From contig JAUXHH010000066.1 in the NCBI GenBank assembly GCA_030621655.1, positions 1-8,329 on the forward strand: a stretch of 8,329 nt of DNA, written 5' to 3'. Of this stretch, positions 1 to 7,325 are shown piece by piece (within the stretch, counting starts at the first letter, position 1; each line of letters starts with the position of its first letter). The DNA is from Desulfobacterales bacterium. GTDB taxonomy: Bacteria; Desulfobacterota; Desulfobulbia; Desulfobulbales; BM004. The notes beneath the pieces are model-generated. The model was not told the origin of the DNA and did not search any database. It was given only the letters and a program-made list of their open reading frames with translations. Made by a program: the position numbers and the translations under genes.

Positions 1-1207
1 CAAGGGCCACCATTATATGAAAGCTGTAAAAGGTAAGGCCCATGGGCGGCACCGCCTCATCAGGGTTCTGCAAATAGCCGAATCCCAGATATTCCTCGTA
101 TTTTTTGAAATTGGCCAAGGCAATTTCTGCCCGTTTTTCATTCTTTTCCTTTTGGGCGGTCTTGTACTGACTTAACAGCTCAACAGCGATTTTTCCTTTT
201 TTAATTTTTTTATCAATCCCCATAATGTCATGCTCACGGTTGCCATAGACAAGATCGTTGATGCCCGGCACAAAGGAGCCGGGTTCACGGTTAGCCAGCA
301 GAGAGAGGAGGCCAGGGATTTTTATTTCATGGAGAAATGGGCTGCTATCGTCACCGGGAAGCTTCTCAGGGTTGAGAATTCCTGCAGCCACCAATCCTGC
401 ACCTTTTTCACCATCATAAAGCCCCTCAAAGGCTGCCAGCTTCATGGGTTGGTGTTTGGCATTTAAATAGGCTGATTGATTACCGGTAATGGTGACAAAG
501 ACTGAAGAAAGCAGGCCGAAAATCGCAGCCACCAGGATGGACTTCTTGGCAATATCTGTGTGACGCCCTTTAAGCAGAAACCAGGATGAAACAGCCAGAA
601 CAAAGAGGGATGCAAGCAGAAAACTGGAACTGGTGGCATGGGTGAATTTGCTGATGGCAACAGGTGACAGCAGCACCTCCCAGAAGTTTTGCATTTCAAA
701 GCGGGCTTTATCAGGGTTGAATGCCACGCCTACGGGATGCTGCATCCAGGCATTTGCCGTGAGAATCCACAGGGCGGGGAGATTTGAGCCCAGAGCCACC
801 ATCCAGGTGGCAAACAGGTGTTCCTTTTTCGAAACCCGGTCCCAGCCGAAGAACATGACAGCAAAGGCGGCCACAAGAAAAAAGGCAAAGATGCCGGCGG
901 CGGCAAGAAGGATTCCGAAGATGTCGCCCGCCATCCAGGCGAAATTTGACCAGTTGGTGCCGAACCCAAATGCGAGAATAATGGAGGTGGCCGCTGCAAT
1001 GGCAAAGTTGATGCCAAAGAGCATCATCCAGAATTTTGTAATGCGTTTCCATTCTTCGTTGCCGGTTTTGACATAAAAGGTTTCAAAAAAGGCAATCAGC
1101 CAGGAGAGTCCCAGGGTTAACGGGACAAAAAGCCAGTAATACATGGCGGTAAGGGCAAACTGGGCCCTGGCCCAGTCGACCATGGTAAGATCTTTTAACA
1201 GAGTCAT
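1..1207 (-). CDS. cydA: Cytochrome bd quinol oxidase subunit I-like protein (divergent CydA), C-terminus outside window
   Basis: Polytopic membrane protein of the CydA family; 402 codons are visible with no stop before the left edge. Family identity is clear from QFALTAM and LFVPLTLG (residues 16-33), KFWMMLFGINFA, FGTNWS, GDIFG, FFGWDR, ALWIL-AN-WMQ, KLAAFE and FYSFHIM. Heme b558 ligands are present: His190 (E. coli His186) and Met399 (Met393). Q-loop Lys256 and Glu261 match E. coli Lys252 and Glu257. The high-spin heme ligand His19 is replaced by Tyr24, and the acidic residues Glu74, Glu99 and Glu107 by Ala79, Ala104 and Val112. All four are read directly from codons in an otherwise well-aligned, gapless stretch. 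Glu445 and the GRQPW motif would lie beyond the window. The start at 1207 follows the ATPase stop by nine bases and has no good Shine-Dalgarno, suggesting translational coupling; Met9 is an alternative start. Family assignment is sure. Normal oxidase function is doubtful. Confidence 0.93.
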   Translation of the reverse strand, partial: MTLLKDLTMVDWARAQFALTAMYYWLFVPLTLGLSWLIAFFETFYVKTGNEEWKRITKFWMMLFGINFAIAAATSIILAFGFGTNWSNFAWMAGDIFGILLAAAGIFAFFLVAAFAVMFFGWDRVSKKEHLFATWMVALGSNLPALWILTANAWMQHPVGVAFNPDKARFEMQNFWEVLLSPVAISKFTHATSSSFLLASLFVLAVSSWFLLKGRHTDIAKKSILVAAIFGLLSSVFVTITGNQSAYLNAKHQPMKLAAFEGLYDGEKGAGLVAAGILNPEKLPGDDSSPFLHEIKIPGLLSLLANREPGSFVPGINDLVYGNREHDIMGIDKKIKKGKIAVELLSQYKTAQKEKNEKRAEIALANFKKYEEYLGFGYLQNPDEAVPPMGLTFYSFHIMVAL

Positions 1208-1216
1208 GGGCAAAAA

Positions 1217-3496
1217 TTACCAAACCGCTCTGAGTTTGTATTCTTTGCGGACACGGTCTACTTTCCGTTCAAGCTCTATGCGCCATCCGGCATGGATGCG
1301 GGCTGCAGAAGGAGCGATGAGTTCCGGCAGGCCGTAAACCAAACGGTCTGAGGCGCTGCTTGCCTCAATCACCGCCTCAATGGAGCGGGCCCCGAACTTA
1401 TATTGTGCCAGCAAAAGCCGCAGAAGAAGGCCCGAGGTCTTGCGCGCCGCCTTTTTCCAGTGTGTATCCATCTGGTGGGCAATGATAAAGGCCCTTTTTA
1501 TAAGAATGCGATGCAAGTCCTCTAATTGCTCGTCTGTGGCGGATTCCTGCAGCAGAGAGTCGTCTATCTCAATACCGTCAATGTCCAATACAACCCGCAG
1601 CCGGCTCATGAAGTCAGGGATTTTTAAGGTTTTGATAAGTTGAGCTGTGTGCGGGTCGTCCTGGCTCAACATTTCCTCCATGCCGGCCCAGTTGGATTTA
1701 ACCCCGCCGGCAAAAACGAAAATGGAGCGGCCGATATAGTATGGGGTGCCGTGTACATAGGTGACACCGTCCTGCATGGATGGCAAAAAATAGCGCAGAT
1801 AGCCAAACTCATGGTTGTCGTAGCGACAGTCGAATTCATCCCAGAAGACAATGGGAACCTTGCTCCGGGCTACAGAGGCCCGGATTGGCTCTATGGCTGA
1901 ATTGATTTCCTCTGGTTCGTCAAACTGGGTCATGTTGAACTCGAAAAAATCAAAGGGGTTGGTGTCAAGTTTACTGGAAACCACCCGGGCCACCTCTTTG
2001 ACCGAAAAGGATTTCCCAGAGCCGGGCGGGCCAAAGACTCCTATACAGAGAGGCCGTTGGAATGTCTCCTTTGAAACATAACTGTCCATTACGTTCTGCA
2101 GGGTAATAACCGGGTCCAGTTCAGCAGGGTCCATGGTGCGGAGATTGCCGACACGGAAGAGGCGAAAGTCTTCGAAGCCTTTTTTCCAGCTGACCTCTTC
2201 CTTGAGGTGGTGTAATACGTCCAGGATGACCGGGATAGGACCTGGAATCATGTCGATGGAAGTAGTGGTGGGCCCAATTGCCACCGGAAGTTTTTGTGGA
2301 AAAAAAGAGCGCAGGGCCCTTTTTTTCTCCTCGTTCCAAATCTGGCTGGCTACAAGTTCTAAGCTTCCGGCAAAATCAGGCGAACTTTCCGGAATCTCAA
2401 TAAAACCTGGATCAATGGAGGATTCAATAAAGGAGCAGGGAACCCCTCCGGGAAAAACAGATGAAAAATCCAGTTCCGGGAATTCAAGGCTGTCACTGAA
2501 AAAATAACCGTGATCATATAAGAGCTGCCAATTGTCAAGAACCCGCCTGGAAAAATCATAAAAATAGTTGCGGCAGAAATCACGACAGCCGATTTCCAGA
2601 AAATCCATGGCCATCATGGAAGTGACCAGTGTGTCATGGGCAGGAACAGAGCCTTTATGGCGCGGTGCGCTTTTCTGTGGGAGGCAGCCTTCCTGATATC
2701 TGAAAAAGACACCGTTCGGGCCTCCGTATAAAATGCCGTAAGGAAACATCTCCACCACAATATGGCAGAGAAAACGGTTGTTTTTTTCATCCCAAAGTCC
2801 AATTTCTTCAGTGCGCAAGGCGCGCAGAGACGTGGCCACAATGGTCTCCCAGGTAACGGAGCTGTCCATTTCCATTCGCGTGGTTTCCAGGTCGGATAAC
2901 CTGCAGAAGAGGAAAAAACATTTACCGAACTGTTCTGCCCATTCCTGCCAGTGGGCAATACCGATGCCCATCCCTATCACCCAGCTTTCAGGGTTAAGGG
3001 TTTTGATGCGCTTGGCCACCTGGGGCGGCCAACCGCCATCATCTACAATAAGTATGCCGTGGTTGTTGCTTAACGTTTCAATATTTACATCATCAATGAC
3101 CAGAACTTCGGGCTCTTTTCGTCGCCCTTCAGGAGGAAGTATTTGATGCACCATGAACCAGCCATGATCCTGCTGTTCTGTTGAGGCCCCTTTATTGCGA
3201 AAAATTTGAAATATTTCTTTTTGTTCGCCGTATGTAAGGGTGCGAATTCTGGGGGTCATGTCTGTGGAGGTAAGGTAGGACGCGAGCCAGGTCAGGCATT
3301 GCTCTAAACGTCCATTATCAACGCTTACCTTGCCGGCCAGCAACTCAATGAAGTCTCCGGGATTATAGCCATAGGCAGGCAGGCTGCCTTCCGGGAGCAG
3401 GCTTACCTCCTTGATAGGCAGGTTGTTGACCTTAACATCAGAGCCGAGCAGGAGTATCCTTGGCCTTTTCTCTTCCTTGAGCATAGTGTTTGTCAT
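1217..3496 (-). CDS. AAA+ ATPase with long uncharacterised N-terminal half
   Basis: A 759-residue protein with a C-terminal AAA+ module. It shows Walker A GPPGSGKS (489-496), Walker B PIVFWDEFD (548-556, Asp553/Glu554), a sensor-1 region FVFAGG (593-597), an arginine-finger-like DFMSRLR (628-634), and a sensor-2-like GARS (702-705). No transmembrane segment or signal peptide is evident. The N-terminal half is unfamiliar. Residues about 130-265, with VLVIDD, ILIVDDGGW, VTWET and CHIVVEMFPYGILY, vaguely recall PfkB/ribokinase-like domains found ahead of AAA modules in some bacterial proteins; this is a weak inference. The first ATG (3496) directly abuts AAAGG with no spacer. The second ATG (Met5, 3484) lies about 11 bases past AAAGGA and may be the true start. 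The gene sits 135 bases downstream of the Rrf2 gene and nine bases upstream of the CydA-like gene, suggesting a chaperone or remodelling role for that cytochrome or its partners. No substrate can be named. Confidence 0.88.
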   Translation of the reverse strand: MTNTMLKEEKRPRILLLGSDVKVNNLPIKEVSLLPEGSLPAYGYNPGDFIELLAGKVSVDNGRLEQCLTWLASYLTSTDMTPRIRTLTYGEQKEIFQIFRNKGASTEQQDHGWFMVHQILPPEGRRKEPEVLVIDDVNIETLSNNHGILIVDDGGWPPQVAKRIKTLNPESWVIGMGIGIAHWQEWAEQFGKCFFLFCRLSDLETTRMEMDSSVTWETIVATSLRALRTEEIGLWDEKNNRFLCHIVVEMFPYGILYGGPNGVFFRYQEGCLPQKSAPRHKGSVPAHDTLVTSMMAMDFLEIGCRDFCRNYFYDFSRRVLDNWQLLYDHGYFFSDSLEFPELDFSSVFPGGVPCSFIESSIDPGFIEIPESSPDFAGSLELVASQIWNEEKKRALRSFFPQKLPVAIGPTTTSIDMIPGPIPVILDVLHHLKEEVSWKKGFEDFRLFRVGNLRTMDPAELDPVITLQNVMDSYVSKETFQRPLCIGVFGPPGSGKSFSVKEVARVVSSKLDTNPFDFFEFNMTQFDEPEEINSAIEPIRASVARSKVPIVFWDEFDCRYDNHEFGYLRYFLPSMQDGVTYVHGTPYYIGRSIFVFAGGVKSNWAGMEEMLSQDDPHTAQLIKTLKIPDFMSRLRVVLDIDGIEIDDSLLQESATDEQLEDLHRILIKRAFIIAHQMDTHWKKAARKTSGLLLRLLLAQYKFGARSIEAVIEASSASDRLVYGLPELIAPSAARIHAGWRIELERKVDRVRKEYKLRAVW

Positions 3497-3631
3497 CCTT
3501 TGCTGAGTGGTTCTTTAATGGGGCCTGCCTAATGATGTTGCTTCTTCGTGTGTAATAAATCTTACCCATAGTTTCTTGTTTTCTCGACATTTTTTTGAAA
3601 AATATGGTTTCTTTTGCTGGTAAGCGGCCCT

Positions 3632-4081
3632 TTATTTTTTTGCTGGGGCTATCTTGCTCTGGAGCATGCAGCAGGATTCTTCTTCAACCAGTTTGGCAAA
3701 GGTAACCTGGGCCAGGGTTTCCCTGAGTTGGTCCCTTGCCTGCAGCCAGACATTATTTACAGCACAACTGGAGCTGGCATGGCACGATTCAGGCCTGATC
3801 ACGCAGTCGTTTAAAAAAATTTCACCGATAATTGCCTCAATAACATCGAGCAGGGAGAGTTTTTCCGGGGGAATAAGAAGCCGATAGCCACCCCGGGCGC
3901 CCTGCAGGATCTCGATAATTCCCGCTCTCGATAATTGTTGGGCAATCTTTGCCAGAAAGTGTGAAGGGATATCACCATAGTCAGCAACAACCTGGCGGCT
4001 CACCACAGTTTCTGTACCGTTATTTCTGGCAAGACACATTACGCAACGTACCGCGTATTCACCTGCTCTTGTCAATCTCAT
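3632..4081 (-). CDS. Rrf2-family transcriptional regulator, probably Fe-S binding
   Basis: A 149-residue winged-helix regulator of the Rrf2 family (IscR/NsrR/RirA relatives). It opens with MRLTRAGEYAVR, typical of the family, and has the recognition-helix region IPSHFLAKIAQQL (39-50) and the wing GARGGYRL (61-68). Cys93, Cys100 and Cys106 (C-X6-C-X5-C) sit where IscR and NsrR carry their cluster ligands, so an Fe-S cofactor sensing redox state, NO or iron is likely; which signal cannot be told. A CC pair at 137-138 is extra. An in-frame TTG at 4102 would add seven residues. The ATG at 4081 is preferred because AAGGGG lies five bases upstream and because the protein then begins exactly like its relatives. 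It is first in the probable operon with the ATPase and CydA-like genes, and likely controls that operon and itself through the operator at 4101-4126. Confidence 0.92.
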   Translation of the reverse strand: MRLTRAGEYAVRCVMCLARNNGTETVVSRQVVADYGDIPSHFLAKIAQQLSRAGIIEILQGARGGYRLLIPPEKLSLLDVIEAIIGEIFLNDCVIRPESCHASSSCAVNNVWLQARDQLRETLAQVTFAKLVEEESCCMLQSKIAPAKK

Positions 4082-4100
4082 GAAAACCCCTTGCCCAAAC

Positions 4101-4126
4101 AAGACAATTAAGATATTTTTTGTCTT
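4101..4126. promoter_or_regulatory. Candidate Rrf2 operator overlapping the -10 box
   Basis: Perfect 7-base inverted repeat AAGACAA-N12-TTGTCTT, 26 bases in all, in an AT-rich context. Its right arm overlaps the -10 hexamer at 4124-4129 and the repeat covers the expected transcription start. The size and dyad symmetry suit a dimeric Rrf2 protein, and the position suits autorepression. Binding is inferred; the half-sites do not match a published IscR or NsrR consensus that I can cite with certainty. Confidence 0.5.
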
Positions 4127-4152
4127 ATATGTGAAATAAAAAAAGAAGTCAA
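4124..4152 (-). promoter_or_regulatory. Sigma70-type promoter of the Rrf2-ATPase-CydA unit
   Basis: Read on the minus strand, TTGACT (4152-4147) is followed by a 17-base spacer and TATAAG (4129-4124). Each hexamer matches the consensus at five of six positions. The expected start of transcription is near 4117, giving a leader of roughly 35 bases before the Rrf2 ATG at 4081. Confidence 0.7.
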
Positions 4153-4181
4153 GCAGGAAAAAAATACTTTTTACAGAAATG

Positions 4182-4211
4182 TTGAAATAAAGTAACAGAA
4201 AACATTATACC
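4182..4211 (+). promoter_or_regulatory. Candidate promoter for the helicase gene
   Basis: TTGAAA (4182-4187, five of six to consensus), an 18-base spacer, then TATACC (4206-4211, four of six). It points right, back to back with the Rrf2 promoter. Transcription would start near 4218, leaving a leader of about 160 bases that carries the palindrome at 4246 and the hairpin at 4278. Confidence 0.45.
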
Positions 4212-4245
4212 TGTTGCATGAAATTTTTACCCCGGAGTTCAGTAA

Positions 4246-4258
4246 GCGCACAGTGCGC
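4246..4258. repeat. GC-rich palindrome GCGCACAGTGCGC
   Basis: Perfect 6-1-6 palindrome in the leader between the candidate helicase promoter and its gene. It could be a protein-binding site or a small RNA stem. No regulator is identified for it. Confidence 0.35.
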
Positions 4259-4277
4259 AAAAATACAAATATCAATA

Positions 4278-4320
4278 AGTCTTTCCGGCATCCGGAGCGC
4301 CTCCTGTTGCCGGAAAGACT
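4278..4320 (+). repeat. Strong two-tier hairpin in the helicase leader
   Basis: Perfect 13-base inverted repeat: AGTCTTTCCGGCA (4278-4290) pairs with TGCCGGAAAGACT (4308-4320). Inside it a second stem, GGAG (4294-4297) with CTCC (4301-4304), closes a three-base loop; a 3x3 internal loop separates the two. No T-run follows on the plus strand, and the region lies between divergent genes, so a simple terminator is unlikely. It may be a structured 5' leader of the helicase mRNA, a protein-binding site or a small REP-like repeat unit. Confidence 0.6.
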
Positions 4321-4378
4321 CGTCCTGCCCGGGTTCTCATAATGGGCCTGCAGCAGACGCGATTACCCTTTTATAGAA

Positions 4379-6079
4379 ATGAAATTTTTTCCCAGGCCAT
4401 ACCAGAAAAAGGCGGTTGATGCTGTGATTTCCCGTTATAAAAACGGGTTGACCAAAATGCTTCTTCATCTTCCCACCGGGGCCGGCAAAACAGTAATCGC
4501 CACATTGCTGGTTGAAAAATTATTGACTTTCTCCGGTATGGGAAAAATTTTAGTTATTGCCCATCGTGAAGAAATTCTGGATCAGACTTACGGGAAACTG
4601 AAAGAGCATCTGCCCGGCCTCAATATTCAAATTGAGCAGGGAACCCGTTTCACTTCCAGAGACGCCCAGATAACAATTGCTTCCGTCCAGTCATTAATCA
4701 GGCGCAAAAAACGCTTTGACCCCAAAGAGTTTTCAGTAATTATTTGTGACGAATGTCATCGTGCCCTGGCGCCCAGTTGGACGGATGTAATAACGTATTT
4801 TTACGAAAATAAAAAACCGGACACCCTTTTGCTGGGAATGACGGCAACTCCCAGAAGGTCGGACGGACGGTCCGCTCTTACTGTTTTTAATGAAATTGCT
4901 TATGAAATAAGCCTCGTGGAGCTTCAGAAGCTCGGCTATCTTGTCCCAATGCAGTATTATACTGTTCGGGCCGAGCTGAACCTTGATAAAGTCAAGATGT
5001 CCGGTGGTGATTTTCAGGTGGGTTCTCTGACAAAAATCATGAACACCACGGAAAAAAGGGCGCTGGCATTAAAGGCCTGGATGGAAAAAGCCAGAGGGAA
5101 AAAAACAATAGCTTTTTGCGCCGGGGTGGCACACGCCCGCCGATTAGCGGCAGACTTTGAAAGACATGGGATCAAGGCGGAAGTCATTGATGCCAAAACA
5201 ACAAAAAGAAATGAAACCTTAAATAAATTCAGAAAAAAAGAGATAGAGGTACTGACAAACTACGGGGTATTGACCGAGGGGTTTGATGATCCGGGAATCG
5301 AATGCATTTTATTGGTGAGGCCCACAACCTCACCGCTGGTTTACACGCAATGTATTGGCAGAGGATTAAGGCCGAATAAAGAAAAAACAGCATGTACGGT
5401 GATCGATATGATTGATAGAAGCACGCATCAATTGCAGTATGGCGTGGCTGATATGTGTGGATTGCCGAAAAAATGGAGGCCGAACGGCAGGGACCCATAC
5501 CGCGAGTCCGAGGCAATAGCCAAAATAAAAATATCCGATGTGGACGCTTTTCTTAAAATCAAACAGGCCCGATCCCTTGAGGAAGTCCAGGCAATTCTCA
5601 TGAGTGTTCCCCCGGAATCCGTGACAGCGGGACTTGATGGGGAGCCGGTGCTTTATTATGAACCCTTTGTGAAAAAATATGCATCTGCAGAAGCAAAAGA
5701 AGAAGCACGAAAAATTCTACAACAGGCTCATGCCCCTATAAAAAGGATTACTCTGGACAATGACACCCTGAAAATTTCCCTGGCCTCACCTGAGATAAAC
5801 AACGAAAAATATTTTTATGTGAAATGGCATCTGCAAAGAGCCACGGGCCTTTCCGTTACATATCAGGATGGGAGGAAAAAAGGCAACCCAAGAGCATTTT
5901 TAAACTCAATGCTGAACGAAAACCAGAAAATAAAAAGTTTTGTGTTCAAAGAAGAAGACAAGGTTGTCATCGCCTGGATAACCAATGTATCCCTTGATGA
6001 GCTGTCTTATCTATCTGAAAAATTTGAGGAAAAAATGGGAATGGGCCTTAAGGTGAAAGGCCAGGCCTCACTTTTTTAA
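4379..6079 (+). CDS. RadD-like superfamily 2 DEAD/DEAH-box helicase
   Basis: A 566-residue SF2 ATPase. Motifs in order: Q-motif-like RPYQ (6-9), Walker A PTGAGKT (32-38), motif Ia AHREE (61-65), motif II DECH (124-127), motif III TAT (155-157), motif V LTEGFDDPG (298-306) and motif VI QCIGRGLR (324-331). Both RecA-like domains are complete. The layout, with RPYQ at the extreme N-terminus and QxxGRGLR, resembles E. coli RadD (YejH), which acts in DNA repair and recombination. Unlike RadD it has no cysteine-rich zinc ribbon after the core: only Cys339 and Cys360 follow motif VI. The last ~170 residues are unassigned and end in a compact segment with KYFYVKWHL and KVVIAWI. The ATG at 4379 lacks a convincing Shine-Dalgarno, but the motif position fixes the start. 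Restriction- or defence-associated helicases share this core, so a phage-defence role is possible but unsupported by neighbours. Confidence 0.9.
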   Translation: MKFFPRPYQKKAVDAVISRYKNGLTKMLLHLPTGAGKTVIATLLVEKLLTFSGMGKILVIAHREEILDQTYGKLKEHLPGLNIQIEQGTRFTSRDAQITIASVQSLIRRKKRFDPKEFSVIICDECHRALAPSWTDVITYFYENKKPDTLLLGMTATPRRSDGRSALTVFNEIAYEISLVELQKLGYLVPMQYYTVRAELNLDKVKMSGGDFQVGSLTKIMNTTEKRALALKAWMEKARGKKTIAFCAGVAHARRLAADFERHGIKAEVIDAKTTKRNETLNKFRKKEIEVLTNYGVLTEGFDDPGIECILLVRPTTSPLVYTQCIGRGLRPNKEKTACTVIDMIDRSTHQLQYGVADMCGLPKKWRPNGRDPYRESEAIAKIKISDVDAFLKIKQARSLEEVQAILMSVPPESVTAGLDGEPVLYYEPFVKKYASAEAKEEARKILQQAHAPIKRITLDNDTLKISLASPEINNEKYFYVKWHLQRATGLSVTYQDGRKKGNPRAFLNSMLNENQKIKSFVFKEEDKVVIAWITNVSLDELSYLSEKFEEKMGMGLKVKGQASLF

Positions 6080-6214
6080 GGGAAAGGAAATTCGACGTAA
6101 ACAGCTTTATTGCTTCCGCTAAACGAATTATTTCAGGAAATGCTGGAACTTGCAGAGAGGAAAACAATTGCCTGATAACATGTAAATTATTAATTCAACA
6201 AAAGAGGATAACCA

Positions 6215-7288
6215 ATGGCAAAAAAAACAGATGAACTTCCAAAGGTATCAACATCCAACACAAAAAAAGAAATCCTTGAGGCATACAATCGGTTGCAGGA
6301 ACAGTTCGAAGCTGAAGCTGCAAGGGGACTGCAGCCGGAAAAAGCAAAAGAGGCAAGAAGGAATAAAGAGGTTATCGCTGTTGCAGACGATCTTGCCGCT
6401 GCAAAGGTAGATAAAGCCGTCGATACTCTTAAGGGTGAAATTAATGATGTCCTGTCGGACATTACCGCCAGAATGGAGGGACAAACCAGGAAGTATCTGC
6501 AGTTAAAGGAGGCAATCAGCGCCAAGGAAAAGGAACTGGAAGAAATTTTTGAGATTGAAAAGTCGACTTACACTCTAGCGGCTCTTTTGGAATCTCAAAA
6601 ACAGATGAGGACTGAATTTGAAGAGCAAATGGCGAGACGCGAGGCTGAGATTGATGAGGAAATAACCCGGACCAAGGCACAGTGGGAAAGGGAACAAGCC
6701 GAATATATTGCCAAAACACAGGAACAAAAGGAACAGGACAAGAAGCTGCAGCAACGGGAAAAGGAAGAATACGAATACAGTCTGAGCCGCGAACGGGAAG
6801 AGAAAACAAACGAACTACAGGATGAAATCAGGCAACTCCAGAAAGAACTTGCCGAAAAAAGGGAGCTTTTTGAAAAAGAGACAAAGGCCAAAGAAACGGA
6901 GTTAAAGGCCAGAGAAGAGGAAGTGGTTGAAGACGAAAAAAGAATGATCAGTCTCCAGGTGCAGGTCGAGAATATTCCAAAGGAGAAAGACGATGCCGTC
7001 AAAAAAGCCACCAAAGAACTTGCGGGAAAACTCACCGACGAAGCGGAAAAGAACGAGCAACTGATGCAAAAGACTTTTGAAGGTGAAAAGAATGTTCTTA
7101 TTTCGCGAATTGAATCATTTGAGCATCTTGCCACCGACCAGAAAAAGCAGATCGAAAAGCTTTCCGTGCAACTCGAAAAGGCCTACGGCAAAGTCCAGGA
7201 TATAGCTGTCAAGGCCGTTTCAGGACCGCGGGAAAAGAATTACAGCGAACCGGCCTCACATGCCAATGAGCAGAGAGCAGAAAAGTAA
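6215..7288 (+). CDS. Coiled-coil protein of unknown function
   Basis: A 357-residue protein, very rich in Glu, Lys and Gln, with no cysteine and a single Trp (157). AGAGGA six bases before the ATG is a good ribosome site. Residues about 1-95 are mixed and Ala-rich (IAVADDLAAAKVDKAVDTLKGEI near 54-76) and may form a small helical head. Residues about 95-325 form an almost uninterrupted coiled coil, briefly broken near NIPKEK (253-258). The tail, about 335-357, is polar and Pro/Ser-containing, probably disordered. No signal peptide or membrane segment is seen, so it should be cytoplasmic, possibly scaffold-like or filament-forming. It lies 135 bases after the helicase on the same strand, so co-transcription is possible but an own promoter cannot be excluded. 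I do not recognise a named family. Confidence 0.85.
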   Translation: MAKKTDELPKVSTSNTKKEILEAYNRLQEQFEAEAARGLQPEKAKEARRNKEVIAVADDLAAAKVDKAVDTLKGEINDVLSDITARMEGQTRKYLQLKEAISAKEKELEEIFEIEKSTYTLAALLESQKQMRTEFEEQMARREAEIDEEITRTKAQWEREQAEYIAKTQEQKEQDKKLQQREKEEYEYSLSREREEKTNELQDEIRQLQKELAEKRELFEKETKAKETELKAREEEVVEDEKRMISLQVQVENIPKEKDDAVKKATKELAGKLTDEAEKNEQLMQKTFEGEKNVLISRIESFEHLATDQKKQIEKLSVQLEKAYGKVQDIAVKAVSGPREKNYSEPASHANEQRAEK

Positions 7289-7304
7289 CGTCGAAACTGC
7301 TCTC
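7273..7304 (+). repeat. Inverted repeat enclosing the coiled-coil gene's stop codon
   Basis: GAGAGCAG (7273-7280) pairs perfectly with CTGCTCTC (7297-7304), with a 16-base loop that contains the TAA at 7286-7288. No T-run follows, so it is not a canonical intrinsic terminator. It could stabilise the mRNA end, or be chance. Confidence 0.3.
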
Positions 7305-7325
7305 ACTCTCTGCCGGAGAAAGCAC

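Noticed and set aside
633..1076. 147-codon frame on the plus strand
   Set aside because: It lies antisense to the clearly conserved CydA-like gene and has no family resemblance.
2133..2507. 124-codon plus-strand frame, with similar frames at 1380-1643, 1640-1900 and 2778-3146
   Set aside because: All are antisense to the AAA+ ATPase gene, lack ribosome sites and show no recognisable protein features.
4082..4102. Upstream TTG start for the Rrf2 gene
   Set aside because: The ATG at 4081 has AAGGGG at correct spacing and gives the family-typical N-terminus; the TTG also lies inside the operator candidate.
6107..6178. Short open stretch between helicase and coiled-coil gene reading LNELFQEMLELAERK
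   Set aside because: It opens only after an in-frame stop and yields a peptide of about 11 residues from its ATG; not supportable as a gene.
6595..7134. 179-codon minus-strand frame rich in Ser, Phe and Cys
   Set aside because: It is the antisense reading of Glu/Lys-rich coiled-coil codons, which yields Ser/Phe/Leu runs without being a gene.
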